In this document: positions 48,571 through 62,019 of the stretch, piece by piece
How positions within the stretch are numbered: position 1 is the first letter of the stretch
Layout: every line of letters begins with the position of its first letter
NCBI GenBank assembly: GCA_028671895.1
Contig: CM053802.1
Coordinates: 31,472,201 to 31,536,200 of the forward strand
Direction: 5' to 3'
From: Oenanthe sinensis
Lineage: Eukaryota > Streptophyta > Magnoliopsida > Apiales > Apiaceae
DNA length: 64,000 bases
The notes under the pieces: model-generated
What the model saw: only the letters and a program-made list of their open reading frames with translations
What the model was told of the DNA's origin: nothing
The model's database searches: none
Position numbers and translations under genes: made by a program

Positions 48571-50569
48571 AAATAGTTTGCAGCTTCATTATTGACTCGT
48601 TTCAACATGAAAACAACTTGTACACTCTTGTAGGATCACTCTTGGCTCATTTGAACTTGAAAACAATTCCTAACAACTTGAGGCTTCATTCTTGACTCGT
48701 TAACACTTGAAAACAGTTTGTAGCTTCATTCTTGACTCGTTTCAACATGAAAACAACTTGTACACTCTTGTAGGATCAATCTTGGCTCATTTGAACTTGA
48801 AAACAATTCCTAACAACTTGAGGCTTTAATCTTGACTCGTTCAAACTTGAAAATAGTTTGTAGCTTCATTCTTGACTCGTTTCAACTTGAAAACAACTTG
48901 TACACTCTTGTAGGATCAATCTTGGCTCATTTGAACTTGAAAACAATTCCTAACAATTTGAGGCTTCATTCTTGACTCGTTAACACTTGAAAACAGTTTG
49001 TAACTTCATTCTTGACTCGTTTCAACATGAAAACAACTTCTAAACTCTTGTAGGATCAATCTTGGCTCATTTGAACTTGAAAACAATTCCTAACAACTTG
49101 AGGCTTTAATCTTGACTCCTTCAAACTTGAAAATAGTTTGTAGCTTCATTCTTGACTCGTTTCAACTTGAAAACAACTTGTACACTCTTGTAGAATCAAT
49201 CTTGGCACATTTGAACCTGAAAACAATTCCTAACAATTTGAGGCTTCATTCTTGACTCGTTAACACTTGAAAACAGTTTGTAGCTTCATTCTTGACTCGT
49301 TTCAACTTGAAAACAACTTGTACACTCTTGTAGGATCAATCTTGGCTCATTTGAACTTGAAAACAATTCCTAACAACTTGAGGCTTTAATCTTGACTCGT
49401 TCAAACTTGAAAATAGTTTGTAGCTTCATTCTTGACTCGTTTCAACTTGAAAACAACTTGTACACTCTTGTAGGATCAATCTTGGCTCATTTGAACTTGA
49501 AAACAATTCCTAACAACTTGAGGCTTTAATCTTGACTCGTTCAAACTTGAAAATAGTTTGTAGCTTCATTCTTGACTCGTTAACACTTGAAAACAGTTTG
49601 TAGCTTCATTCTTGACTCGTTTCAACTTGAAAACAACTTGTACACTCTTGTAGGATCAATCTTGGCTCATTTGAACTTGAAAACAATTCCTAACAACATG
49701 AGGCTTTAATCTTGACTCGTTCAAACTTGAAAAGAGTTTGTAGCTTCATTCTTGACTCGTTTCAACTTGAAAACAACTTGTACACTCTTGTAGAATCAAT
49801 CTTGGCACATTTGAACCTGAAAACAATTCCTAACAATTTGAGGCTTCATTCTTGACTCGTTAACACTTGAAAACAGTTTGAAGGTTCATTCTAGACTCGT
49901 TTCAACATGAAAACAACTTGTAAACTCTTGTAGGATCAATCTTGGCTCATTTGAACTTGAAAACAATTCCTAACAACTTGAGGCTTTAATCTTGATTCCT
50001 TCAAACTTGGAAACAGTTGTAGCTTCATTCTTGACTCGTTTCAACATGAAAACAACTTGTACACTCTTGTAGGATCAATCTTGGAACATTTGAACCTGAA
50101 AACAATTCCTAACAATTTGAAGCTTCATTCTTGACTCGTTCACACTTGAAAATAGTTTGTAGCTTCATTATTGACTCGTTTCAACATGAAAACAACTTGT
50201 ACACTCTTGTAGGATCACTCTTGGCTCATTTGAACTTGAAAACAATTCCTAACAACTTGAGGCTTTAATCTTGACTCGTTCAAACTTGAAAATAGTTTGT
50301 AGCTTCATTCTTGACTCGTTTCAACTTGAAAACAACTTGTACACTTTTATAGAATCAATCTTGGCACATTTGAACCTGAAAACAATTCCTAACAATTTGA
50401 GGCTTCATTCTTGACTCGTTAACACTTGAAAACAGTTTGTAGCTTCATTCTTGACTCGTTTCAACATGAAAACAACTTGTACACTCTTGTAGGATCAATC
50501 TTGGAACATTTGAACCTGAAAACAATTCCTAACAATTTGAAGCTTCATTCTTGACTCGTTCACACTTGA
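48571..50569 (+). repeat. 1,999-bp tandem repeat, copy 2
   Basis: Second copy. Private changes are TTTGCAGCTTC in the first unit (48571), GAAGGTTC at 49871 and GATTCCTTC just before 50011. The last unit (50430) reads GGAACATTT in B, where copy 1 reads GGCTCATTT. Confidence 0.8.
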
Positions 50570-51129
50570 AAATAGTTTGTAGCTTCATTATTGACTCGTT
50601 TCAACATGAAAACAACTTGTACACTCTTGTAGGATCACTCTTGGCTCATTTGAACTTGAAAACAATTCCTAACAACTTGAGGCTTCATTCTTGACTCGTT
50701 AACACTTGAAAACAGTTTGTAGCTTCATTCTTGACTCGTTTCAACATGAAAACAACTTGTACACTCTTGTAGGATCAATCTTGGCTCATTTGAACTTGAA
50801 AACAATTCCTAACAACTTGAGGCTTTAATCTTGACTCGTTCAAACTTGAAAATAGTTTGTAGCTTCATTCTTGACTCGTTTCAACTTGAAAACAACTTGT
50901 ACACTCTTGTAGGATCAATCTTGGCTCATTTGAACTTGAAAACAATTCCTAACAATTTGAGGCTTCATTCTTGACTCGTTAACACTTGAAAACAGTTTGT
51001 AACTTCATTCTTGACTCGTTTCAACATGAAAACAACTTCTAAACTCTTGTAGGATCAATCTTGGCTCATTTGAACTTGAAAACAATTCCTAACAACTTGA
51101 GGCTTTAATCTTGACTCGTTCAAACTTGA
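50570..51129 (+). repeat. 1,999-bp repeat, partial copy 3
   Basis: Units at 50570, 50710, 50850 and 50990 match 48571-49130 at the 1,999-bp offset. The match then breaks at the TTCATGC unit at 51130, where copy 2 has a unit following CTCCTTC. Confidence 0.76.
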
Positions 51130-53868
51130 AAATAGTTTGTAGCTTCATGCTTGACTCGTTTCAACTTGAAAACAACTTGTACACTCTTGTAGAATCAATC
51201 TTGGCACATTTGAACCTGAAAACAATTCCTAACAATTTGAGGCTTCATTCTTGACTCGTTAACACTTGAAAACAGTTTGTAACTTCATTCTTGACTCGTT
51301 TCAACATGAAAACAACTTCTAAACTCTTGTAGGATCAATCTTGGCTCATTTGAACTTGAAAACAATTCCTAACAACTTGAGGCTTTAATCTTGACTCCTT
51401 CAAACTTGAAAATAGTTTGTAGCTTCATTCTTGACTCGTTTCAACTTGAAAACAACTTGTACACTCTTGTAGAATCAATCTTGGCACATTTGAACCTGAA
51501 AACAATTCCTAACAATTTGAGGCTTCATTCTTGACTCGTTAACACTTGAAAACAGTTTGTAGCTTCATTCTTGACTCGTTTCAACTTGAAAACAACTTGT
51601 ACACTCTTGTAGGATCAATCTTGGCTCATTTGAACTTGAAAACAATTCCTAACAACTTGAGGCTTTAATCTTGACTCGTTCAAACTTGAAAATAGTTTGT
51701 AGCTTCATTCTTGACTCGTTTCAACTTGAAAACAACTTGTACACTCTTGTAGGATCAATCTTGGCTCATTTAAACTTGAAAACAATTCCTAACAACTTGA
51801 GGCTTTAATCTTGACTCGTTCAAACTTGAAAATAGTTTGTAGCTTCATTCTTGACTCGTTAACACTTGAAAACAGTTTGTAGCTTCATTCTTGACTCGTT
51901 TCAACTTGAAAACAACTTGTACACTCTTGTAGGATCAATCTTGGCTCATTTGAACTTGAAAACAATTCCTAACAACATGAGGCTTTAATCTTGACTCGTT
52001 CAAACTTGAAAAGAGTTTGTAGCTTCATTCTTGACTCGTTTCAACTTGAAAACAACTTGTACACTCTTGTAGAATCAATCTTGGCACATTTGAACCTGAA
52101 AACAATTCCTAACAATTTGAGGCTTCATTCTTGACTCGTTAACACTTGAAAACAGTTTGAAGCTTCATTCTAGACTCGTTTCAACATGAAAACAACTTGT
52201 AAACTCTTGTAGGATCAATCTTGGCTCATTTGAACTTGAAAACAATTCCTAACAACTTGAGGCTTTAATCTTGACTCCTTCAAACTTGGAAACAGTTGTA
52301 GCTTCATTCTTGACTCGTTTCAACATGAAAACAACTTGTACACTCTTGTAGGATCAATCTTGGAACATTTGAACCTGAAAACAATTCCTAACAATTTGAA
52401 GCTTCATTCTTGACTCGTTCACACTTGAAAATAGTTTGTAGCTTCATTATTGACTCGTTTCAACATGAAAACAACTTGTACACTCTTGTAGGATCACTCT
52501 TGGCTCATTTGAACTTGAAAACAATTCCTAACAACTTGAGGCTTCATTCTTGACTCGTTAACACTTGAAAACAGTTTGTAGCTTCATTCTTGACTCGTTT
52601 CAACATGAAAACAACTTGTACACTCTTGTAGGATCAATCTTGGCTCATTTGAACTTGAAAACAATTCCTAACAACTTGAGGCTTTAATCTTGACTCGTTC
52701 AAACTTGAAAATAGTTTGTAGCTTCATTCTTGACTCGTTTCAACTTGAAAACAACTTGTACACTCTTGTAGGATCAATCTTGGCTCATTTGAACTTGAAA
52801 ACAATTCCTAACAATTTGAGGCTTCATTCTTGACTCGTTAACACTTGAAAACAGTTTGTAACTTCATTCTTGACTCGTTTCAACATGAAAACAACTTCTA
52901 AACTCTTGTAGGATCAATCTTGGCTCATTTGAACTTGAAAACAATTCCTAACAACTTGAGGCTTTAATCTTGACTCCTTCAAACTTGAAAATAGTTTGTA
53001 GCTTCATTCTTGACTCGTTTCAACTTGAAAACAACTTGTACACTCTTGTAGAATCAATCTTGGCACATTTGAACCTGAAAACAATTCCTAACAATTTGAG
53101 GCTTCATTCTTGACTCGTTAACACTTGAAAACAGTTTGTAGCTTCATTCTTGACTCGTTTCAACTTGAAAACAACTTGTACACTCTTGTAGGATCAATCT
53201 TGGCTCATTTGAACTTGAAAACAATTCCTAACAACTTGAGGCTTTAATCTTGACTCGTTCAAACTTGAAAATAGTTTGTAGCTTCATTCTTGACTCGTTT
53301 CAACTTGAAAACAACTTGTACACTCTTGTAGGATCAATCTTGGCTCATTTGAACTTGAAAACAATTCCTAACAACTTGAGGCTTTAATCTTGACTCGTTC
53401 AAACTTGAAAATAGTTTGTAGCTTCATTCTTGACTCGTTAACACTTGAAAACAGTTTGTAGCTTCATTCTTGACTCGTTTCAACTTGAAAACAACTTGTA
53501 CACTCTTGTAGGATCAATCTTGGCTCATTTGAACTTGAAAACAATTCCTAACAACATGAGGCTTTAATCTTGACTCGTTCAAACTTGAAAAGAGTTTGTA
53601 GCTTCATTCTTGACTCGTTTCAACTTGAAAACAACTTGTACACTCTTGTAGAATCAATCTTGGCACATTTGAACCTGAAAACAATTCCTAACAATTTGAG
53701 GCTTCATTCTTGACTCGTTAACACTTGAAAACAGTTTGAAGCTTCATTCTAGACTCGTTTCAACATGAAAACAACTTGTAAACTCTTGTAGGATCAATCT
53801 TGGCTCATTTGAACTTGAAAACAATTCCTAACAACTTGAGGCTTTAATCTTGACTCCTTCAAACTTGG
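51130..53868 (+). repeat. Satellite units, 51-54 kb
   Basis: Units at 51130, 51270, 51410, 51550, 51690, 51830 (180), 52010, 52150, 52290 (139), 52429, then 52569 to 53729 including the 180-bp unit at 53409. The 1,579-bp segment 52290-53868 has the same eleven-unit order as 46433-48011. A single change CATTTAAACTTG is seen near 51770. Confidence 0.8.
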
Positions 53869-54287
53869 AAACAGTTGTAGCTTCATTCTTGACTCGTTTC
53901 AACATGAAAACAACTTGTACACTCTTGTAGGATCAATCTTGGAACATTTGAACCTGAAAACAATTCCTAACAATTTGAAGCTTCATTCTTGACTCCTTCA
54001 AACTTGAAAATAGTTTGTAGCTTCATTCTTGACTCGTTTCAACTTGAAAACAACTTGTACACTCTTGTAGAATCAATCTTGGCACATTTGAACCTGAAAA
54101 CAATTCCTAACAATTTGAGGCTTCATTCTTGACTCGTTAACACTTGAAAACAGTTTGTAGCTTCATTCTTGACTCGTTTCAACTTGAAAACAACTTGTAC
54201 ACTCTTGTAGGATCAATCTTGGCTCATTTGAACTTGAAAACAATTCCTAACAACTTGAGGCTTTAATCTTGACTCCTTCAAACTTGG
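53869..54287 (+). repeat. Short 419-bp module
   Basis: Three units (139 at 53869, then 54008 and 54148) lie between two CAGTTGTAG units, the shortest regular spacing apart from the 61.8-kb insert. The C at 53958-54007 is a chimera: a CAATTTGAAGCTTC front joined to a CTCCTTCAAACTTGA tail, the expected scar of an in-register deletion. Confidence 0.78.
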
Positions 54288-56005
54288 AAACAGTTGTAGC
54301 TTCATTCTTGACTCGTTTCAACATGAAAACAACTTGTACACTCTTGAAGGATCAATCTTGGAACATTTGAACCTGAAAACAATTCCTAACAATTTGAAGC
54401 TTCATTCTTGACTCGTTCACACTTGAAAATAGTTTGTAGCTTCATTATTGACTCGTTTCAACATGAAAACAACTTGTACACTCTTGTAGGATCACTCTTG
54501 GCTCATTTGAACTTGAAAACAATTCCTAACAACTTGAGGCTTTAATCTTGACTCCTTCAAACTTGAAAATAGTTTGTAGCTTCATTCTTGACTCGTTTCA
54601 ACTTGAAAACAACTTGTACACTCTTGTAGAATCAATCTTGGCACATTTGAACCTGAAAACAATTCCTAACAATTTGAGGCTTCATTCTTGACTCGTTAAC
54701 ACTTGAAAACAGTTTGTAGCTTCATTCTTGACTCGTTTCAACTTGAAAACAACTTGTACACTCTTGTAGGATCAATCTTGGCTCATTTGAACTTGAAAAC
54801 AATTCCTAACAACTTGAGGCTTTAATCTTGACTCGTTCAAACTTGAAAATAGTTTGTAGCTTCATTCTTGACTCGTTTCAACTTGAAAACAACTTGTACA
54901 CTCTTGTAGGATCAATCTTGGCTCATTTGAACTTGAAAACAATTCCTAACAACTTGAGGCTTTAATCTTGACTCGTTCAAACTTGAAAATAGTTTGTAGC
55001 TTCATTCTTGACTCGTTAACACTTGAAAACAGTTTGTAGCTTCATTCTTGACTCGTTTCAACTTGAAAACAACTTGTACACTCTTGTAGGATCAATCTTG
55101 GCTCATTTGAACTTGAAAACAATTCCTAACAACATGAGGCTTTAATCTTGACTCGTTCAAACTTGAAAAGAGTTTGTAGCTTCATTCTTGACTCGTTTCA
55201 ACTTGAAAACAACTTGTACACTCTTGTAGAATCAATCTTGGCACATTTGAACCTGAAAACAATTCCTAACAATTTGAGGCTTCATTCTTGACTCGTTAAC
55301 ACTTGAAAACAGTTTGAAGCTTCATTCTAGACTCGTTTCAACATGAAAACAACTTGTAAACTCTTGTAGGATCAATCTTGGCTCATTTGAACTTGAAAAC
55401 AATTCCTAACAACTTGAGGCTTTAATCTTGACTCCTTCAAACTTGGAAACAGTTGTAGCTTCATTCTTGACTCGTTTCAACATGAAAACAACTTGTACAC
55501 TCTTGTAGGATCAATCTTGGAACATTTGAACCTGAAAACAATTCCTAACAATTTGAAGCTTCATTCTTGACTCGTTCACACTTGAAAATAGTTTGTAGCT
55601 TCATTATTGACTCGTTTCAACATGAAAACAACTTGTACACTCTTGTAGGATCACTCTTGGCTCATTTGAACTTGAAAACAATTCCTAACAACTTGAGGCT
55701 TTAATCTTGACTCGTTCAAACTTGAAAATAGTTTGTAGCTTCATTCTTGACTCGTTTCAACTTGAAAACAACTTGTACACTTTTATAGAATCAATCTTGG
55801 CACATTTGAACCTGAAAACAATTCCTAACAATTTGAGGCTTCATTCTTGACTCGTTAACACTTGAAAACAGTTTGTAGCTTCATTCTTTACTCGTTTCAA
55901 CATGAAAACAACTTGTACACTCTTGTAGGATCAATCTTGGCTCATTTGAACTTGAAAACAATTCCTAACAACATGAGGCTTTAATCTTGACTCGTTCAAA
56001 CTTGA
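54288..56005 (+). repeat. Satellite units, 54.3-56 kb
   Basis: Units at 54288 (139, with CTTGAAGGATC), 54427, 54567, 54707, 54847, 54987 (180), 55167, 55307, 55447 (139), 55586, 55726 and 55866 (CTTTACTCG). No foreign sequence seen. Confidence 0.82.
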
Positions 56006-56285
56006 AAAGAGTTTGTAGCTTCATTCTTGACTCGTTTCAACTTGAAAACAACTTGTACACTCTTGTAGAATCAATCTTGGCACATTTGAACCTGAAAACA
56101 ATTCCTAACAATTTGAGGCTTCATTCTTGACTCGTTAACACTTGAAAACAGTTTGAAGCTTCATTCTAGACTCGTTTCAACATGAAAACAACTTGTAAAC
56201 TCTTGTAGGATCAATCTTGGCTCATTTGAACTTGAAAACAATTCCTAACAACATGAGGCTTTAATCTTGACTCGTTCAAACTTGA
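56006..56285 (+). repeat. 280-bp dimer duplication, copy 1
   Basis: An AAAGAG unit (56006) and a TTTGAAGC/TCTAGACTCG unit (56146). The pair is repeated at once downstream; elsewhere in the window this pair occurs singly before a CAGTTGTAG unit. Confidence 0.84.
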
Positions 56286-56565
56286 AAAGAGTTTGTAGCT
56301 TCATTCTTGACTCGTTTCAACTTGAAAACAACTTGTACACTCTTGTAGAATCAATCTTGGCACATTTGAACCTGAAAACAATTCCTAACAATTTGAGGCT
56401 TCATTCTTGACTCGTTAACACTTGAAAACAGTTTGAAGCTTCATTCTAGACTCGTTTCAACATGAAAACAACTTGTAAACTCTTGTAGGATCAATCTTGG
56501 CTCATTTGAACTTGAAAACAATTCCTAACAACTTGAGGCTTTAATCTTGACTCCTTCAAACTTGG
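56286..56565 (+). repeat. 280-bp dimer duplication, copy 2
   Basis: Units at 56286 (AAAGAG) and 56426 (TTTGAAGC) repeat copy 1. The C tail between the copies reads CAACATGAGG, whereas the tail after copy 2 reads CTCCTTCAAACTTGG as usual, showing which copy was inserted. Confidence 0.82.
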
Positions 56566-58284
56566 AAACAGTTGTAGCTTCATTCTTGACTCGTTTCAAC
56601 ATGAAAACAACTTGTACACTCTTGTAGGATCAATCTTGGAACATTTGAACCTGAAAACAATTCCTAACAATTTGAAGCTTCATTCTTGACTCGTTCACAC
56701 TTGAAAATAGTTTGTAGCTTCATTATTGACTCGTTTCAACATGAAAACAACTTGTACACTCTTGTAGGATCACTCTTGGCTCATTTGAACTTGAAAACAA
56801 TTCCTAACAACTTGAGGCTTTAATCTTGACTCGTTCAAACTTGAAAATAGTTTGTAGCTTCATTCTTGACTCGTTTCAACTTGAAAACAACTTGTACACT
56901 TTTATAGAATCAATCTTGGCACATTTGAACCTGAAAACAATTCCTAACAATTTGAGGCTTCATTCTTGACTCGTTAACACTTGAAAACAGTTTGTAGCTT
57001 CATTCTTTACTCGTTTCAACATGAAAACAACTTGTACACTCTTGTAGGATCAATCTTGGCTCATTTGAACTTGAAAACAATTCCTAACAACTTGAGGCTT
57101 TAATCTTGACTCGTTCAAACTTGAAAATAGTTTGTAGCTTCATTCTTGACTCGTTTCAACTTGAAAACAACTTGTACACTCTTGTAGGATCAATCTTGGC
57201 TCATTTGAACTTGAAAACAATTCCTAACAACTTGAGGCTTTAATCTTGACTCGTTCAAACTTGAAAATAGTTTGTAGCTTCATGCTTGACTCGTTTCAAC
57301 TTGAAAACAACTTGTACACTCTTGTAGAATCAATCTTGGCACATTTGAACCTGAAAACAATTCCTAACAATTTGAGGCTTCATTCTTGACTCGTTAACAC
57401 TTGAAAACAGTTTGTAACTTCATTCTTGACTCGTTTCAACATGAAAACAACTTCTAAACTCTTGTAGGATCAATCTTGGCTCATTTGAACTTGAAAACAA
57501 TTCCTAACAACTTGAGGCTTTAATCTTGACTCCTTCAAACTTGAAAATAGTTTGTAGCTTCATTCTTGACTCGTTTCAACTTGAAAACAACTTGTACACT
57601 CTTGTAGAATCAATCTTGGCACATTTGAACCTGAAAACAATTCCTAACAATTTGAGGCTTCATTCTTGACTCGTTAACACTTGAAAACAGTTTGTAGCTT
57701 CATTCTTGACTCGTTTCAACTTGAAAACAACTTGTACACTCTTGTAGGATCAATCTTGGCTCATTTGAACTTGAAAACAATTCCTAACAACTTGAGGCTT
57801 TAATCTTGACTCGTTCAAACTTGAAAATAGTTTGTAGCTTCATTCTTGACTCGTTAACACTTGAAAACAGTTTGTAGCTTCATTCTTGACTCGTTTCAAC
57901 TTGAAAACAACTTGTACACTCTTGTAGGATCAATCTTGGCTCATTTGAACTTGAAAACAATTCCTAACAACATGAGGCTTTAATCTTGACTCGTTCAAAC
58001 TTGAAAAGAGTTTGTAGCTTCATTCTTGACTCGTTTCAACTTGAAAACAACTTGTACACTCTTGTAGAATCAATCTTGGCACATTTGAACCTGAAAACAA
58101 TTCCTAACAATTTGAGGCTTCATTCTTGACTCGTTAACACTTGAAAACAGTTTGAAGCTTCATTCTAGACTCGTTTCAACATGAAAACAACTTGTAAACT
58201 CTTGTAGGATCAATCTTGGCTCATTTGAACTTGAAAACAATTCCTAACAACTTGAGGCTTTAATCTTGACTCCTTCAAACTTGG
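56566..58284 (+). repeat. Satellite units, 1,719-bp block
   Basis: Twelve units from CAGTTGTAG (56566) to TTTGAAGC (58145), including a CTTTACTCG unit at 56985 and a 180-bp unit at 57825. The 1,719-bp interval also occurs between CAGTTGTAG units at 10236 and 11955 and between 180-bp units at 6657/8376 and 10935/12654. The unit order differs, so equal length is partly arithmetic coincidence. Confidence 0.78.
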
Positions 58285-59023
58285 AAACAGTTGTAGCTTC
58301 ATTCTTGACTCGTTTCAACATGAAAACAACTTGTACACTCTTGTAGGATCAATCTTGGAACATTTGAACCTGAAAACAATTCCTAACAATTTGAAGCTTC
58401 ATTCTTGACTCGTTCACACTTGAAAATAGTTTGTAGCTTCATTATTGACTCGTTTCAACATGAAAACAACTTGTACACTCTTGTAGGATCACTCTTGGCT
58501 CATTTGAACTTGAAAACAATTCCTAACAACTTGAGGCTTCATTCTTGACTCGTTAACACTTGAAAACAGTTTGTAGCTTCATTCTTGACTCGTTTCAACA
58601 TGAAAACAACTTGTACACTCTTGTAGGATCAATCTTGGCTCATTTGAACTTGAAAACAATTCCTAACAACTTGAGGCTTTAATCTTGACTCGTTCAAACT
58701 TGAAAATAGTTTGTAGCTTCATTCTTGACTCGTTTCAACTTGAAAACAACTTGTACACTCTTGTAGGATCAATCTTGGCTCATTTGAACTTGAAAACAAT
58801 TCCTAACAACTTGAGGCTTTAATCTTGACTCGTTCAAACTTGAAAATAGTTTGTAGCTTCATTCTTGACTCGTTAACACTTGAAAACAGTTTGTAGCTTC
58901 ATTCTTGACTCGTTTCAACTTGAAAACAACTTGTACACTCTTGTAGGATCAATCTTGGCTCATTTGAACTTGAAAACAATTCCTAACAACTTGAGGCTTT
59001 AATCTTGACTCCTTCAAACTTGG
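58285..59023 (+). repeat. Five-unit 739-bp block leading into the 879-bp repeat
   Basis: Units at 58285 (139), 58424, 58564, 58704 and 58844 (180). It differs from the following 879-bp repeats by lacking the GACTCGGTTC/GGAACAATC unit and the type 2 unit after it, and by having a TTCATTATTGAC unit with a chimeric C at 58514-58563 in their place. Confidence 0.78.
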
Positions 59024-59902
59024 AAACAGTTGTAGCTTCATTCTTGACTCGTTTCAACATGAAAACAACTTGTACACTCTTGTAGGATCAATCTTGGAAC
59101 ATTTGAACCTGAAAACAATTCCTAACAATTTGAAGCTTCATTCTTGACTCGTTCACACTTGAAAATAGTTTGTAGCTTCATTCTTGACTCGGTTCAACAT
59201 GAAAACAACTTGTACACTCTTGTAGGAACAATCTTGGCTCATTTGAACTTGAAAACAATTCCTAGCAACTTGAGGCTTTAATCTTGACTCGTTCAAACTT
59301 GAAAATAGTTTGTAGCTTCATTCTTGACTCGTTTCAACTTGAAAATAACTTGTACACTCTTGTAGAATCAATCTTGGCACATTTGAACCTGAAAACAATT
59401 CCTAACAATTTGAGGCTTTATTCTTGACTCGTTAACACTTGAAAAGAGTTTGTAGCTTCATTCTTGACTCGTTTCAACATGAAAACAACTTGTACACTCT
59501 TGTAGGATCAATCTTGGCTCATTTGAACTTGAAAACGATTCCTAACAACTTGAGGCTTTAATCTTGACTCGTTCAAACTTGAAAATAGTTTGTAGCTTCA
59601 TTCTTGACTCGTTTCAACTTGAAAACAACTTGTACACTCTTGTAGGATCAATCTTGGCTCATTTGAACTTGAAAACAATTCCTAACAACTTGAGGCTTTA
59701 ATCTTGACTCGTTCAAACTTGAAAATAGTTTGTAGCTTCATTCTTGACTCGTTAACACTTGAAAACAGTTTGTAGCTTCATTCTTGACTCGTTTCAACTT
59801 GAAAACAACTTGTACACTCTTGTAGGATCAATCTTGGCTCATTTGAACTTGAAAACAATTCCTAACAACTTGAGGCTTTAATCTTGACTCCTTCAAACTT
59901 GG
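59024..59902 (+). repeat. 879-bp higher-order repeat, copy 1
   Basis: Six units in the order 139 (59024), GACTCGGTTC (59163), AATAAC type 2 (59303), AAAGAG (59443), plain type 1 (59583), 180 (59723). It shares AAACGATTCC (59536/60415) and GGCTTTATTC (near 59416/60295) with copy 2 only, so copies 1 and 2 are the closest pair. Copy 1 alone has AAAGAG at 59443. Confidence 0.87.
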
Positions 59903-60781
59903 AAACAGTTGTAGCTTCATTCTTGACTCGTTTCAACATGAAAACAACTTGTACACTCTTGTAGGATCAATCTTGGAACATTTGAACCTGAAAACAATTC
60001 CTAACAATTTGAAGCTTCATTCTTGACTCGTTCACACTTGAAAATAGTTTGTAGCTTCATTCTTGACTCGGTTCAACATGAAAACAACTTGTACACTCTT
60101 GTAGGAACAATCTTGGCTCATTTGAACTTGAAAACAATTCCTAGCAACTTGAGGCTTTAATCTTGACTCGTTCAAACTTGAAAATAGTTTGTAGCTTCAT
60201 TCTTGACTCGTTTCAACTTGAAAATAACTTGTACACTCTTGTAGAATCAATCTTGGCACATTTGAACCTGAAAACAATTCCTAACAATTTGAGGCTTTAT
60301 TCTTGACTCGTTAACACTTGAAAACAGTTTGTAGCTTCATTCTTGACTCGTTTCAACATGAAAACAACTTGTACACTCTTGTAGGATCAATCTTGGCTCA
60401 TTTGAACTTGAAAACGATTCCTAACAACTTGAGGCTTTAATCTTGACTCGTTCAAACTTGAAAATAGTTTGTAGCTTCATTCTTGACTCGTTTCAACTTG
60501 AAAACAACTTGTACACTCTTGTAGGATCAATCTTGGCTCATTTGAACTTGAAAACAATTCCTAACAACTTGAGGCTTTAATCTTGACTCGTTCAAACTTG
60601 AAAATAGTTTGTAGCTTCATTCTTGACTCGTTAACACTTGAAAACAGTTTGTAGCTTCATTCTTGACTCGTTTCAACTTGAAAACAACTTGTACACTCTT
60701 GTAGGATCAATCTTGGCTCATTTGAACTTGAAAACAATTCCTAACAACTTGAGGCTTTAATCTTGACTCCTTCAAACTTGG
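59903..60781 (+). repeat. 879-bp higher-order repeat, copy 2
   Basis: Same six-unit order (59903, 60042, 60182, 60322, 60462, 60602). It carries AAACGATTCC and GGCTTTATTC but AAACAG at 60322. Confidence 0.87.
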
Positions 60782-61660
60782 AAACAGTTGTAGCTTCATT
60801 CTTGACTCGTTTCAACATGAAAACAACTTGTACACTCTTGTAGGATCAATCTTGGAACATTTGAACCTGAAAACAATTCCTAACAATTTGAAGCTTCATT
60901 CTTGACTCGTTCACACTTGAAAATAGTTTGTAGCTTCATTCTTGACTCGGTTCAACATGAAAACAACTTGTACACTCTTGTAGGAACAATCTTGGCTCAT
61001 TTGAACTTGAAAACAATTCCTAGCAACTTGAGGCTTTAATCTTGACTCGTTCAAACTTGAAAATAGTTTGTAGCTTCATTCTTGACTCGTTTCAACTTGA
61101 AAATAACTTGTACACTCTTGTAGAATCAATCTTGGCACATTTGAACCTGAAAACAATTCCTAACAATTTGAGGCTTCATTCTTGACTCGTTAACACTTGA
61201 AAACAGTTTGTAGCTTCATTCTTGACTCGTTTCAACATGAAAACAACTTGTACACTCTTGTAGGACCAATCTTGGCTCATTTGAACTTGAAAACAATTCC
61301 TAACAACTTGAGGCTTTAATCTTGACTCGTTCAAACTTGAAAATAGTTTGTAGCTTCATTCTTGACTCGTTTCAACTTGAAAACAACTTGTACACTCTTG
61401 TAGGATCAATCTTGGCTCATTTGAACTTGAAAACAATTCCTAACAACTTGAGGCTTTAATCTTGACTCGTTCAAACTTGAAAATAGTTTGTAGCTTCATT
61501 CTTGACTCGTTAACACTTGAAAACAGTTTGTAGCTTCATTCTTGACTCGTTTCAACTTGAAAACAACTTGTACACTCTTGTAGGATCAATCTTGGCTCAT
61601 TTGAACTTGAAAACAATTCCTAACAACATGAGGCTTTAATCTTGACTCGTTCAAACTTGA
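60782..61660 (+). repeat. 879-bp higher-order repeat, copy 3
   Basis: Units at 60782, 60921, 61061, 61201, 61341 and 61481. Private change TAGGACC near 61265. The final C reads CAACATGAGG and leads into a second 180-bp unit, as at the end of copy 5. Confidence 0.86.
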
Positions 61661-62019
61661 AAATAGTTTGTAGCTTCATTCTTGACTCGTTAACACTTGA
61701 AAACAGTTTGTAGCTTCATTCTTGACTCGTTTCAACTTGAAAACAACTTGTACACTCTTGTAGGATCAATCTTGGCTCATTTGAACTTGAAAACAATTCC
61801 TAACAACTTGAGGCTTTAATCTTGACTCCTTCAAACTTGGAAACAGTTGTAGCTTCATTCTTGACTCGTTTCAACATGAAAACAGTTTGTAGCTTCATTC
61901 TTGACTCGTTTCAACTTGAAAACAACTTGTACACTCTTGTAGGATCAATCTTGGCTCATTTGAACTTGAAAACAATTCCTAACAACTTGAGGCTTTAATC
62001 TTGACTCCTTCAAACTTGG
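61661..62019 (+). repeat. Irregular insert of 180- and 179-bp units
   Basis: A second consecutive 180-bp unit (61661-61840) is followed by a 179-bp unit (61841-62019). The latter consists of a 39-bp CAGTTGTAG A subunit ending CAACATGA, then a complete 40-bp A (AAACAGTTTGTAGC), then B and C. This A-A join differs from the GTTAACAC chimera of other 180-bp units and is the only one of its kind here. Confidence 0.85.
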
